Numbered from the stretch's first letter, positions 49,515 through 59,642 are shown. The stretch: 64,000 bases of DNA from Latrodectus hesperus (GCA_037975125.1 JAJQOW010000205.1:1-64000); one strand, 5' to 3'. The notes: a model not told the origin generated them from the sequence alone. Translations and numbers: made by a program.

Positions 49515-51160
49515 GAAGTAATGCGTTCCGAGTTAAAATATTAAGTCAGACAATATATGAAAAAAAGAATATATTTCGTAATAAACAATGCAACATAAGA
49601 TATTTTACAATAATGAACAAAAATAACATTCAATAAACACTCAGTATTTTGCTTTAAAAATTTTTAATTTCTTCATTTTTTACGCTAAACACTGCATTAA
49701 AAATTACAGGACGGTATCGATACTAGTATTTTGTTACATTTTACCATATTTTAAGAATGAAAGGATATTTTACATTTAATAGCTTTCACTGCAACAATTA
49801 TGGAGGAAATTTTTAATAATAAAACCTAATTTTATTCTTAAGATAGGATAGTTATATGATTTTCTCATTTTTGAGGTGCTTCGATTTTTAAATCAACTTA
49901 GTATTACCTGGATTTGATGTAATTTGGTGATATAGTTAGGAAAAAATTTTTTTTTATAAAAACATTTAAATAAATGGTTCATAGATTATGGTCATCACAT
50001 TTCTAATTGCAATCAAAGTTGCCAATTTCCAATAGATTTCAATGAAACTTTTTAAAGAAAAAAAAAGAGTCATTTGGTAAACTAGTCCTAAACAATTATT
50101 AAAAATACACCCTTTTCATACAAAATGAAATTTTGATTTAAAGTAATTTCCTTAAATGCACCATGTGTGTCGGTCATTATAAATCTTTAATTTTTCCATC
50201 CAAGGTAAATTACTGTTGCACACTAAAATACTTATGACAACGTGTCTGTCATTTATATATATTATCTGTCATCATAAGTTATGCATCAGTAGCAATCAAT
50301 ACTTCATCTCCAACGCAACAATAGGCTTACTTGGACCTTGCGCCATTAAAATCAACCAACACAACAAAAGCTGACCATGAAAGTTTATCTGAACAGTGAC
50401 CACACTGATGTGTTAACTAATAGTAACTTAAAAATGATATATAAAGTAATTTCTTCAATTTATCAATATATTTTTAGCGCAAAGTTATGGAAACAAAAAA
50501 AAATTATTTAAACAAAACTGTATTTCAACAAAAAATTAATTTTTAAAATTTTATGACTAAATAGGTTATTAATTGCTTACAACTTTTCTAATTGTTTGTA
50601 GAAAAATAGTTTCCTTTTCTAAGTGTCATTTGGGAAAGGAAGGGATTTTTCTATTACTAACACTTGACAAAGCTAAGACTAAATTGCAATGTTAAATTTA
50701 TTCTCAAATAGAAATATAATAAAGAACACTGTTACAAAATAACAAGTCAAACTTTTTCGCTATCTGATTGTATTTTAGTCGCAGGAGTTTTGTTATTCCC
50801 TTTTTTCCTTAAATTTTAACGATATGTTATAGCTTCTATAGAAACTAAGATTAAAAAAATTTAAAGTTATTAAAAAGGAAAAAAATTAAGATAAATATAA
50901 ATGCATACATCCATTTGAATATCTGCATTGTGAATTCATAAATTTAATCATTTTTTGCACTCATTAAGTTCTGTATTTATAAATTGAAGGCATCATTAGC
51001 CATCTGGACCTACAGATGAAAGTATGTTCGAACCACTGAAAAAATCCTTTTCAAATTTAAAAGCGCACTCAACAATCGCTGAATGAAATAGCGCCGATGT
51101 TTTAACGAACATTCTTCATTGCAATCTTCAGGTGTGTGCTGTAAACGGACATTATATAAG
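49515..51160. repeat. Unclassified paralogous sequence, copy 2 (uninterrupted)
   Basis: A direct, diverged copy of 39090-39542 plus 44930-46245. It lacks the LINE (empty site near 49950-49975, aaaacatttaaataaatgg) and lacks the SINE (empty site near 50320-50335). It therefore shows the pre-insertion state of copy 1. There is no coding frame in either copy. It may be an old segmental duplication or an unclassified repeat family. Confidence 0.8.
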
Positions 51161-51844
51161 TTCCACTTAATTTCCTGATTTCGAACAAAAATATATTAAC
51201 TATTTTAAATTAATATCACACAATGCTGCAAATATAAAGTGAGAGATTGTTAAATGATTTTAAAAGCTTAATACAAATTTTCTTAGGTCTTATAATTATA
51301 TTCAAAAAGCTTGAAAATTATAGAAATTTTTAATTGGAGTAAATAAGCAAACCACAAAAGCAACATCAATCATTTTATCTGAAACACGAACGCATAATTC
51401 TCTAAAAAAATCCTTTCCAGGATTTCCATATTATGACACTTTTGATTTAAGAACTATGACGATAGAATCCATGTTGAAATTGGGATACGTTCATTTGTAA
51501 AGCGATATAAAATATTAAAAACGAATAGACTCGTTTTGCTTGTTATAAAAAGCATTTGCATTGGATGCAGAAAAATCATACTATTTTAAATATTAGAAAA
51601 ATTCCCACTCAAGTGTCAATGTCAGTGTTCACAAAATTACAACGTTTTTTTTTTACAGAATGTGTGATTAAATTGATGGAAATAAGCAGCCGGTAAATAA
51701 TACAATAATCTTCATAAGTATGTGGTATATATATAAAAGGATTGTAAATACTGCTTACGAAGTGATTTATATCCTTACAAGTGATTTTATTTTCTCTCTA
51801 AAATATTTTTTTGTCCTAAAAGGATTTAATCATGAATAAATTTG
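51161..51844. other. AT-rich spacer, nothing recognised
   Basis: No supported frame or repeat. It ends at the TTCTTC run that forms the tail of the next LINE fragment. Confidence 0.45.
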
Positions 51845-52376
51845 AAAATCTTCTTCTTCTTCTTCACAAGCTCAACAGCCTATTGCAGGCCAAGGCTGAC
51901 TCGCTGATCTTCTTCCAGCTGACTCTATTAGCCGCAACAGCCCTCCATCGGTTGACTCCCATTATTTTGAGGTCTTTTTCAACATCGTCCAGCCACCGCG
52001 TGGGTGGACGTCCTCTACGACGAATCCCCTCGATTTTTGAGAATGTCACTTTTTTGGTGGGAAAAGCATCGGTGCATCTGTACAAGTGGCCCAACCACCT
52101 TATTCGTGATGCCTTTATAGTTCTTACAATATCGATCCCACCGTATTTGCTATATTTTCTATTGATTTCATGATTAAATAAAATCCTCCACTCATTATTC
52201 ACTTGGATGGGTCCAAAAATCTTCCTCAAAATATTTCTTTCAAAGATCAATAGCTTTTCCTCCTCTGTCTTCATGAGGGTCCAGCATTCACTACCACACA
52301 GAACAATTGGCCTGATAAGGGTTTTATATCGGTTCCATTTTGTATTTATACGCAAGTCAAACATTTCCCATTTCGC
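51845..52376 (-). mobile_element. 5'-truncated LINE fragment with (GAA)n tail
   Basis: Only the last ~165 codons and a short 3' tail remain. The tail on the sense strand is GAAGAAGAAGAAGA (ttcttcttcttcttc at about 51849-51864). Such severe 5' truncation is the usual product of incomplete target-primed reverse transcription. Clear target duplications are not visible. Confidence 0.85.
51864..52364 (-). pseudogene. C-terminal end of a non-LTR retrotransposon polyprotein
   Basis: This is the region after the RT domain. It has the pattern GSECWTL, LLIFERNILRKIFGP, RIRWLGHLYR, RRRGRPPTRWLDDVEKDL and NRWRAVAANRVSWKKI, a signature widely seen at the end of endonuclease/reverse-transcriptase polyproteins in arthropods. 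The RT and endonuclease domains themselves are absent, so the fragment has no catalytic function. The apparent start Met at 52364 is internal. The frame is open to its end, which suggests a fairly recent copy. I cannot assign the clade firmly; RTE-related is likely. Confidence 0.8.
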
Positions 52377-52479
52377 AAGATGTTACATAGACGTCAACAA
52401 CGTTAAAATGTTAATATTATCACAACGTTTCCCATAAGTTACAATTTCAACAGTCATCAAGAAGAACAAAATTACGAGT

Positions 52480-52865
52480 GCAAACATTCTGAAAAAAGAT
52501 TCTGCCAGGCATATGATCGCAAGATTTATGAGAATATTCACACAGTAATCAAAAGTATGATTGCATGCTTTGTGAATATCTTAATTAAGCACAATTTCAA
52601 GAGTCACATGAGAATCCACACTAATGAGTGACCTATGAATGCCAAATTTCATAAAGTATTCTCTCATTCAAGTAGTCTCAAGAATCACCCGAGAATTCAA
52701 ACAGTTGGTCGACCAGCGAGCATTGTGGTCTCTCAATCAAACCATCTCAAGAATCACTTGAGGGTTCATACAGGTGAATGACACAGTATGAGAGTAACCA
52801 TTGCAAAAAATATTCACAATTAGGTCAACTGAAGAAGCATCGAGGATATACAAAACGGAAAAATT
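52480..52865 (+). pseudogene. C2H2 zinc-finger gene pseudogene
   Basis: Remnants of at least four tandem C2H2 fingers can be read with frame changes. They are YDCMLCEY (Cys pair, about 52558), HNFKSHMRIHTNE (about 52590-52628), then KVFSHSSSLKNHPRI, then SQSNHLKNHLRVHTGE, and finally YSQLGQLKKHRGY. The finger-linker (HTGE) and the spacing between fingers are those of Kruppel-type DNA-binding proteins. Stops follow each linker and several Cys/His are replaced, so no protein is made. There is no visible intron structure or promoter. It is the only host-type coding trace in the window. Retroposed origin is possible, but no poly(A) tail or target duplication is evident. Confidence 0.75.
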
Positions 52866-53640
52866 GTAATTGTACAAAAAGTCACAAGTATTTTCTTCAA
52901 CCCAGTAACATTAATGTACACGTGTAGATCTTTCTTTAAAATTTCAACTGAAACCAGGATATAACCCCAACTTTAGCGACCTTTGCGAATTTTGTTTCGT
53001 TGCTAAGTTGAAGTCATGTTTTTAGAACGAAAAATTTCCTCCAAAGTCCAAATAATATGCATTTTATAATTTTTTTAAATCACAAAATTGCATAAAAAAC
53101 TAAGAATGAAACTGAAAAATGAAAAAAATCTGTTCTGAAATATTTGGCTTCCTTCGAAAACTCCCGGTAAAAGTGGACTTACTTTCTGGAAAAGTGGTAT
53201 AATGGACTTACTTCAAATGACGTCAAGATCACATGTTGAATATGCTTGGTGATATTTTCGGTTTGATGCACCCGGTTATAAGCTCTAATAGAAATTAAAC
53301 ATAATAGGTTACAAGTTGCTATGGGTGGATATTTACTTCGCCGTTGTGTTGGTTTGTCTCCAATGCTGTCCATGTTAAGCATTTCAGTGACAATATTTTT
53401 TTAAAACGTTACTCTGGTTAAAGTAAAATGTTGACTAAATTTAACCTACGGGGTCATTTTGGCAAAAAACAAATTTGCAGTTTTCAATGGTACTATATAA
53501 ACTGATTTATTATCATCTGTATATAATTCCTTATTAAACAATTCTGACCACAAATTAATCTTACGTGAATAAAGCTTTTTTATTCTTCGTAAAAATACTG
53601 TTTTTTCATTTATTTGCAGAAAATACTCAGTGTAGTCAAA
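52866..53640. other. AT-rich spacer, nothing recognised
   Basis: No supported gene. A 67-codon minus frame at 53179-53382 has no recognisable motif. Confidence 0.4.
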
Positions 53641-53893
53641 CGTAGTAGAATCTGCATCGTTATGTTATGAAACAAACAAATGACTCCAATTTTGAAACAT
53701 ACACATTTAATTAAAAAAAGAACAAAATTTACAAGGAGTCATGTATGGGTTCGCGACAATCTCTCTCGCCTGCTTCGCGTACAACGAGAGACTCTGAATC
53801 AAAACAAAGCAAAAAAAAAAAGGGTCTTAAAATCGAAAGTGCCGATGGTGAGACATTACAGACTAAATTATTCCTTCCTTCCCCGGAATTTTT
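53641..53893 (-). mobile_element. Candidate 3' LTR and polypurine tract of the Gypsy element
   Basis: Reading the minus strand, a purine run (ttccggggaaggaaggaat, about 53876-53894) is soon followed by TGTAATGTCTCACC (TG at about 53860), as expected for a polypurine tract and LTR start. About 345 bases lie between the pol end and this point. I find no matching 5' LTR to the right of gag and no definite outer end, so this is tentative and the outer boundary is arbitrary. Confidence 0.25.
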
Positions 53894-53894
53894 T

Positions 53895-54238
53895 TTTCTT
53901 TTTTTTTTTTTCTCATTCTAAGGAAATCAACCTGCAAATAAAAAAGAAAAAATCACACACAAACAACAAAGAGCAAAATTTAATATTACAGATAGCCCTG
54001 ATCAATCGGACTCTGGCTGAAACACAAAATTATATGGAATTATATAATATTAAATATAAAATAAAAATATATCAAAATAGCACAAAATAATTATCTAACA
54101 CAACAGAATCTTCAACACTAACTAAATTTACAAATAGACACATTTTTATTATAAAAAACATTTTTTTTATTATGTACTCATGTAACAACAATGGAAGTTT
54201 GTATTTTAATTTAATATCTGAGAAAAAAAGGAAAATAA
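53895..54238 (-). other. Gypsy 3' non-coding region
   Basis: AT-rich sequence between the end of pol and the candidate polypurine tract. A 136-codon plus-strand frame across 53680-54090 is low-complexity (lysine/asparagine-rich) and not supported. Confidence 0.4.
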
Positions 54239-54541
54239 TTAAGTTTGGTTATTCAGCATTCTACTGAGACTATCGGCATTCTGATGTAATTTGCCCTTTC
54301 TGTGAACAATATCAAAATTTAGGCTTTGAAGCACCAAAGCCCACCTTAAAAGTCTGGGATTAGATCCTGTATGATGTTTAACCAAACTAAAGGGTTATGA
54401 TCAGTTTCGATAGTAAATTTATACTGACCATCTAAATAATATTTTAATTTAGTAACAGCAAAAGTTATTGCTGCACATTCCTTTTCTATAGTGCTATAAT
54501 TTTTCTCAGATTTTGAAAATTTCTCCTCAGAAATAGGATAG
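54239..54541 (-). pseudogene. Gypsy RNase H C-terminal part, frame-broken
   Basis: After the long frame fails, the rest of RNase H is readable in other frames. NYSTIEKECAAI and the catalytic-Asp block TDHNPL lie at about 54389-54512. The end motif HRKGKLHQNADSLSRM lies at about 54255-54302, with a stop at 54239-54241. The first break coincides with a direct 5-bp duplication, ATAGGATAGG on the plus strand (54533-54542). A second single-base slip lies near 54375. RNase H removes the RNA template during cDNA synthesis. The catalytic Asp/Glu motifs are still recognisable but cannot be joined in one product. Confidence 0.8.
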
Positions 54542-57500
54542 GGTGTTCATTTTCATTTTGATCTCTCTGAGATAAAACTACACCTATTCCTAAGTTTGAG
54601 GCATCACATTGAATGATAAATTGTTTTTGAAAGTCTGGACTGTAAAGTACAGGCTTCTTTATTAAAGTGTTCTTTAATTGTATGAATGCCTTTTCGCAGT
54701 TATTATTCCATATTACAGTTCCCTTCTTGGACTTCCCTTTTAACAGGTCGGATAAAGGCGCAGCAACTACCGAAAATTCTGGTATATACTTGCGATAGTA
54801 TCCAACCAGACCTAGGAAAGCACGTACTTCAGTTTTGCTTGAGGGACGTTCGAAATCGGTAATGGCTTTCACTTTAATATCACCTGGTGTTCTTTGACCT
54901 TGTCCTACAAAGTGTCCCAAATATTTAACACGAAGTTGAGCGAATTTGCACTTAAGGGGTTTTACAGTCAATTTCGCAAATCGAATCTTCTCCAGAACAC
55001 ATTTAAGATGTTGGATGTGATCAGACCAAGTAAGTGAATATATAGCTATGTCATCTAAATAAAACACAGCAAAATGTTCGCAATTTTTAAATAAATCAGC
55101 CATTAACTTACTGAAATAGTAAGGAGCATTCTTCAAACCGAATGCCATTCTCAAAGGTTTATAAACACCAAATGTCGTCGTAAATGCAGCATATCTTTGA
55201 GCCTTAGGACTCAAAAGTATCTGCCAATAACCTCGTGTTAAGTCTAATAAAGATATGAACTTCGCTTTCGAAACGGATTCAACACGCTCTTCAATATTTG
55301 GTAATGGATAATATTGCGTCCTGGTAACCTCATTTAACCTGCGATAATCAATGCACGGACGAGGTTCTTTTCCAGGAGCTTCAATTAATATTAAAGGTGA
55401 TGTGTTATCGGATTCATCTGGTTCCACCACCTTCAATTTCAACATCTTGTCTACTTCCGATTTCAGAATTTCTGTCTGTCGTGGGGACATACGATATGGT
55501 TTAGCTATAATAGGTTTATTAGATTCTAACTCGATGTCCAGTTCAGCCAGTTCTGTACAACACGGTTCATTTGAAAAAATATCAATGAATTGAATCAAAA
55601 GTCTACTCAATTGTTTCTTCTGATCGTCCTCTAACTTTTCCTTAAAACAGCTTTCAGGAAAAGTCTCTAAAAGGGTAGATGAATTAATTTCAAAACTTGG
55701 GATATCTTCTTTCTCAAAATCAATATCTTCATTATCAGAATTAGGGGTAAAAATTAAATAAACATCTTCTGGACGCTGAAAATAAGGTTTTAACATATTT
55801 ACTTGGTATACATGTAATTTTACCTTATCGGGAAATTGTATTACGTAATTTGTGTCCGATAGTCGTTTTACTACTTTTCGTGGACCAATCCAATGAACAG
55901 AAAATTTGTTTGATCTAGAAGGTGCAACAACTAACACAAGATCATTTTCTTTAAATTCTCTTTTCGTAGCCTTACGATCATACCAAAGTTTCTGTTTTTC
56001 TTTAGCCTCTGACATATTTTGCACAGCTAATTCTTGGCATCTTTTCATTCTATTTAAAAGATTAAAAACGTAAGCAATCACACTATCTTCTTCAATGATT
56101 TTACCAGTAAGATTTTCATATAACAGTGTTACGGGTGTTCTTAAATTCCGACCATGGACTAATTCTGCAGGAGAATATCCAGTGCTATCATGAATGCAAG
56201 ATCTAAGAGCAAAAAGTGCCTGAGGTAAAATCTTCTCCCAATCTGTACCTTTTTCTAAGCAGAGGACTTTCAGTATTCTCTTTAAAGTTCTATGCAATCT
56301 CTCAACAGGATTGCTTTGGGGATGCTGAACGGAACTATGCACAACTTTAATACCAAATTTTTCTAAAAATTCTGTTGTCAGGACACTCATGAAAGATGTT
56401 CCTTGATCACTTTGCAACTCCCTAGGAAAACCCATGCGGCTAAATATCTGAAGAAAGGCATCAATCACAGTAGTAGAACGTATATCTGGTTCTGGGATGG
56501 CATCTGGATACTTGGATGACATGCAAATGGCTGTTATAATATACCGGTTACCACAGGAAGTTATAGGTAAAGGACCACATGCATCAACGTTAATTCTTGT
56601 AAATATTTCCGGAATTACTGGAACCAGTTTCAAAGGAGCCCTTTTCTTATCTTGAGGCTTTCCTACTCGTTGACATTTGTCACAAGATTTAACAAAATTT
56701 TCAATTTCTTTAAAGCAGTTAGGCCAGTAGAAAGTTTTGCACAGCATATCTTTTGTTTTAGTTATACCTAAATGAGCTGCAGTTATCTCATGGCAGATCC
56801 CTTTTAGTTGGTTGCGAAACTTCTTGGGCACAACTAATAATCTTCTTACAGTTCCATCATTGTCCATTTTATTATAAAACAACAATTGATTTATTATAAT
56901 ATATTTATTGTCTTTTGAAGATTGTCGTTTAGCTTGCTCAAAAAGAGGTTTCAAATCTTCGCAAAGCTTTTGTTCCCGAGCAAATTCTTCTGGAGATGTC
57001 TTTATCAAATCCATCCCTTCAACTTCTGTTTCTAATGGTGGCAAAATTGTATTTTGCTCTAATTCTTCATTTTGTTTAGTTTGGAAGCAAGACCTAGAAG
57101 ATTCTATTTCAGAATCAATAATCTCTTTATTCGTGCTATTTTCCTTCCGTCTTCTTTGAGCTCGAGTTTCTATAGCATTTATCATATGTATTTTCACCTC
57201 CTCATGCTTTTTAATTTCCTCAAATAAAGCGGCTGTTTTGTTTCCCAGTAAATATCTTCCTTGATCCAAAGAATCTCGAAGAACTGCTGCCTTTGTCAAA
57301 ATGTGACCTAATTCACAATTTATTTCAACCTCGGCAATAGGTAAGCATACTAAAGTTTCATCAAGAGGTGTTCTTAGCCAAACCTTTTCCTTCGTGAACA
57401 TATCAGGTTTCACGTATTTTCCACAAATCAAATCAAGAGTTGCTCCAGCGTCTCTTAAGATTGGCATTTGAATTCCATTAACAGTGCCGATACTAGTGTA

Positions 57501-58406
57501 AGGAGCCATCAACTCATTAAATGTACTTCTAGCAATTTCGTTGGATGCTACCGATTCTAAGTTCTTTTTAATTTTGTCACACTGAGGTCGCAAATGACTA
57601 TAAGAACCACATTCATAACATCGGAGTTGTTTTCGTTTTTCGAATTCCTTTTCATGTGAATAATTAGAATTTTTATTCACGACTCTTTTAGGAACATGAG
57701 ATTTATGATTCCGAACTACTTCATTAAACTTAAAGGCACGGTTTTCATTTTGTTGACGAAAACCAAAATTATTTCGAGGGAGTTTTGTAAAATCTTTCGT
57801 CTTAAAACTATCTCTTAAACTTTCATATTCATCTATTTTCTCTGCCAGATCATATGGCGAATTTATTTTAAGCCATTCCGCCAAAAAATGTTCCTTAATT
57901 TCAATTGGCACACGACGTTTCAATTGATCTGTTACCATTAGTTCCTTAAGCTGTTCAAATGTCGTTATTTCTAATTCCGTAAGCCATTCCGTAAAGTAAC
58001 TATTCAATTCTTGTGCATAATTTCTCCATGATTTGTCTGACGTTTTCTGGTGTTTAAGAAACAATTGTCTTAATTTTTCGCTATTTAACTTGAATCGTTT
58101 AAGAATAATTTCCTTCACGTAATCGTAATCATCAGCCCTTTCTGGAGGTTCTCTAGCTAACATGTTAGGTATCTCTGAAGGTAAAGCACTTACAAGATAA
58201 ACTACCCATTCGTTTTTTGGAATATGAGCCATTTCTGCTCTACGCTCAAAATTTATTAAGTATAAACTCATCTCATCTTTCCTTTCATCGAATTTTGGAG
58301 TTATTTGCATTAATTGAATTTTTTGAGCATGTTCAGTCCTATTTGTAACTGATTCTGTGTTCGAAATTGCAGCATTTGAAGAGATTTCCAGACGTTTCAT
58401 TTCCAA
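54486..58406 (-). CDS. Gypsy gag-protease-integrase-RT polyprotein
   Basis: The 1306-codon open frame encodes most of the element's proteins. Residues 1-200: gag, with a SCAN/retroviral-capsid-like helical region. 263-276: CCHC knuckle (C-x2-C-x4-H-x4-C). About 310-400: aspartic protease with DAGA (319-322) where DTG/DSG is usual. 539-578: integrase H-H-C-C finger (H539, H545, C575, C578). 608, 667 and 702: integrase D, D, E. About 840-877: GPY/F-like module. 960-1210: reverse transcriptase with YLDD at 1116-1119 and the LGLVGYYRKYI connection. From 1260: RNase H start (D1268), cut off by the frame break. Met1 here is not the true start; the frame runs upstream to the stop at 58533-58535, and beyond it gag continues to 58733. 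The integrase-before-RT order is the striking feature. Confidence 0.94.
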   Translation of the reverse strand: MEMKRLEISSNAAISNTESVTNRTEHAQKIQLMQITPKFDERKDEMSLYLINFERRAEMAHIPKNEWVVYLVSALPSEIPNMLAREPPERADDYDYVKEIILKRFKLNSEKLRQLFLKHQKTSDKSWRNYAQELNSYFTEWLTELEITTFEQLKELMVTDQLKRRVPIEIKEHFLAEWLKINSPYDLAEKIDEYESLRDSFKTKDFTKLPRNNFGFRQQNENRAFKFNEVVRNHKSHVPKRVVNKNSNYSHEKEFEKRKQLRCYECGSYSHLRPQCDKIKKNLESVASNEIARSTFNELMAPYTSIGTVNGIQMPILRDAGATLDLICGKYVKPDMFTKEKVWLRTPLDETLVCLPIAEVEINCELGHILTKAAVLRDSLDQGRYLLGNKTAALFEEIKKHEEVKIHMINAIETRAQRRRKENSTNKEIIDSEIESSRSCFQTKQNEELEQNTILPPLETEVEGMDLIKTSPEEFAREQKLCEDLKPLFEQAKRQSSKDNKYIIINQLLFYNKMDNDGTVRRLLVVPKKFRNQLKGICHEITAAHLGITKTKDMLCKTFYWPNCFKEIENFVKSCDKCQRVGKPQDKKRAPLKLVPVIPEIFTRINVDACGPLPITSCGNRYIITAICMSSKYPDAIPEPDIRSTTVIDAFLQIFSRMGFPRELQSDQGTSFMSVLTTEFLEKFGIKVVHSSVQHPQSNPVERLHRTLKRILKVLCLEKGTDWEKILPQALFALRSCIHDSTGYSPAELVHGRNLRTPVTLLYENLTGKIIEEDSVIAYVFNLLNRMKRCQELAVQNMSEAKEKQKLWYDRKATKREFKENDLVLVVAPSRSNKFSVHWIGPRKVVKRLSDTNYVIQFPDKVKLHVYQVNMLKPYFQRPEDVYLIFTPNSDNEDIDFEKEDIPSFEINSSTLLETFPESCFKEKLEDDQKKQLSRLLIQFIDIFSNEPCCTELAELDIELESNKPIIAKPYRMSPRQTEILKSEVDKMLKLKVVEPDESDNTSPLILIEAPGKEPRPCIDYRRLNEVTRTQYYPLPNIEERVESVSKAKFISLLDLTRGYWQILLSPKAQRYAAFTTTFGVYKPLRMAFGLKNAPYYFSKLMADLFKNCEHFAVFYLDDIAIYSLTWSDHIQHLKCVLEKIRFAKLTVKPLKCKFAQLRVKYLGHFVGQGQRTPGDIKVKAITDFERPSSKTEVRAFLGLVGYYRKYIPEFSVVAAPLSDLLKGKSKKGTVIWNNNCEKAFIQLKNTLIKKPVLYSPDFQKQFIIQCDASNLGIGVVLSQRDQNENEHPILFLRRNFQNLRKIIAL

Positions 58407-58550
58407 AATATGTTCTCTTTCTTCACGTCTAATTCTTTCTTCTTTTTCTATTTCTTCACGTCTAATTCTTTCTTCTTTTTCTTCTCGCCTAATTCTTTCC
58501 TCTTTTTCTAGTATTTCTCGCCTAACTCTTTCTTATTTTTCTTCCTGTTC
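58405..58550 (-). repeat. Coding mini-repeat in Gypsy gag (charged coiled coil)
   Basis: Three to four imperfect units of about 33-36 bp encode EERIRRE-type Glu/Arg blocks, visible on the plus strand as repeated ttcttcacgtctaattc/ttctcgcctaattc. It predicts a long charged helix. The gag stop codon lies at its upstream end, so slippage in this tract could have been involved, although the stop itself looks like a base substitution. Confidence 0.8.
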
Positions 58551-58733
58551 CCTTTTAACTCTTTCCTCGATTACCCTATCTAATATACATTTTACTTCTT
58601 CCTCATTAAAGTTTTTACTAGTTAAAATTAATTTTTTAATATCCGGGATTTTAAAAGAATCTGGAACCACTTCCCCTAACTCTTCAGCTACTTCCACTAA
58701 ATCTCCCTTTTTCCCCCGTACTAAAAAAGACAT
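58533..58733 (-). CDS. Gypsy gag N-terminus, ended by an in-frame stop
   Basis: A frame of 66 codons starting at the likely gag ATG (58731-58733). It reads an acidic helical region (VEVAEELGEVVPD, then KIPDIKKLILTS) and enters a charged coil (RVKREQEEK). A TAA at 58533-58535 ends it. The same frame continues past the stop as the charged repeat and gag core of the 1306-codon frame, so this is one gag broken by a single nonsense codon. Stop read-through is a less likely alternative. Confidence 0.85.
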   Translation of the reverse strand: MSFLVRGKKGDLVEVAEELGEVVPDSFKIPDIKKLILTSKNFNEEEVKCILDRVIEERVKREQEEK

Positions 58734-58735
58734 TT

Positions 58736-59259
58736 TATTTATTAACGCTTTATCTCAGAAGAGATGCAATAATGAGAGAAAAAACAGACTACACCCACCT
58801 GTATACAAAATTTCGTAAATAACTATTGAAATTATTTAACACACTCTACTAATATAAAACATATCCATAACATTTAAAAATTTAAACGAAAACAAACTAT
58901 ATTGTAATGCAACAAATAGTGTATAAACAGCAAATCATACATTTTGAAAAGAAGAACAAGTTTAATATTAAATCTTCTACTCTCGATTTCAAGTTTTTTT
59001 TATCACCAAGCTAATGCTTGATACTCAGATAAATTGAATTATTAATCAAAAATGTATAAATTTTATAAAATCAGATTATTATACAAATACTACTATATTA
59101 AAACAGAAAATGAAATTATATTATTTTTGAATCCTTATTTTATTCAAAATGTAAAACACTACAATTCTTAACAACAATATAAATTAAAAGCTTTAATTAA
59201 TCTAAACCAGAAATCAGCTTTCGATTTTAAATCAATAAACTTAGTTAGTTAATCATACA
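58736..59259. other. AT-rich region between Gypsy gag and the BEL LTR
   Basis: This should hold the Gypsy 5' leader, primer site and 5' LTR. I find no segment matching the candidate 3' LTR and no convincing tRNA-complementary TGG box next to it, so the 5' LTR is missing or too diverged. No coding frame is supported. Confidence 0.45.
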
Positions 59260-59568
59260 TGTTACGTTTCGTTTTTATTTGAATAATTCCGAATTCGATT
59301 TCTCGATCATGTATAAAAATGGAATTCTTTTCAACGTAACATAATAAAATTATGGGCCGAAATATCTACGCGATATTTAAATTGAAGACAGAAATTATCA
59401 ATAATGAATTTGAAAAACAGAAGTTCAAATATATTTATTTCTTCACTAAATCAAAACATTGCTCGGCGAGTGCCGGATGCATACTAACAAAAAAGGTTTT
59501 AGATTACATAATAACGCAAGCAGTCACATGGGTGACGTCACTCGCTTCTCTGGCGATTGGTTGTTACA
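59260..59568 (-). repeat. BEL 3' LTR (309 bp)
   Basis: Runs from TGTTACGTTTC (plus strand) to ...GGTTGTTACA, so it begins TG and ends CA on either strand. The boundary is set by the purine-rich tract immediately to its right. It is identical to the partial 5' LTR over 59260-59480. An 86-codon plus-strand frame inside it is not a gene. Confidence 0.93.
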
Positions 59569-59570
59569 TA

Positions 59571-59584
59571 TCCTCCCACCTTTT
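59571..59584 (-). promoter_or_regulatory. BEL polypurine tract
   Basis: On the minus strand AAAGGTGGGAGGA lies two bases upstream of the TG that starts the 3' LTR. This is the usual primer for plus-strand DNA synthesis. Confidence 0.8.
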
Positions 59585-59642
59585 GTTTCGGGAGAAAACA
59601 AAACCTAAATGAAAAAGAAAAAAGTTAGTCACAATTTTAAGA

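Larger units (their letters stand above)
54239..58733 (-). mobile_element. Ty3/Gypsy retrotransposon with integrase upstream of RT (Gmr1-type order)
   Basis: One gag-pol reading direction spans 58733 down to 54239. The domain order is gag (with CCHC knuckle), protease, integrase, RT, RNase H. In ordinary Ty3/Gypsy elements integrase is last; integrase-first order is known from the Gmr1 group and from Ty1/Copia. RT sequence (YLDD, LGLVGYYRKYI) and integrase GPY/F-type end are Gypsy-like, not Copia-like. The copy is dead: an in-frame stop in gag, a 5-bp tandem duplication and another slip in RNase H. No paired LTRs are seen; the BEL element lies about 530 bases to the right. Confidence 0.92.

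Noticed and set aside
53680..54090. 136-codon plus-strand frame
   Set aside because: Low-complexity Lys/Asn-rich frame lying antisense to the 3' part of the Gypsy element.
58357..58818. 153-codon serine/leucine-rich plus-strand frame
   Set aside because: It is the antisense of the charged repeat in Gypsy gag.
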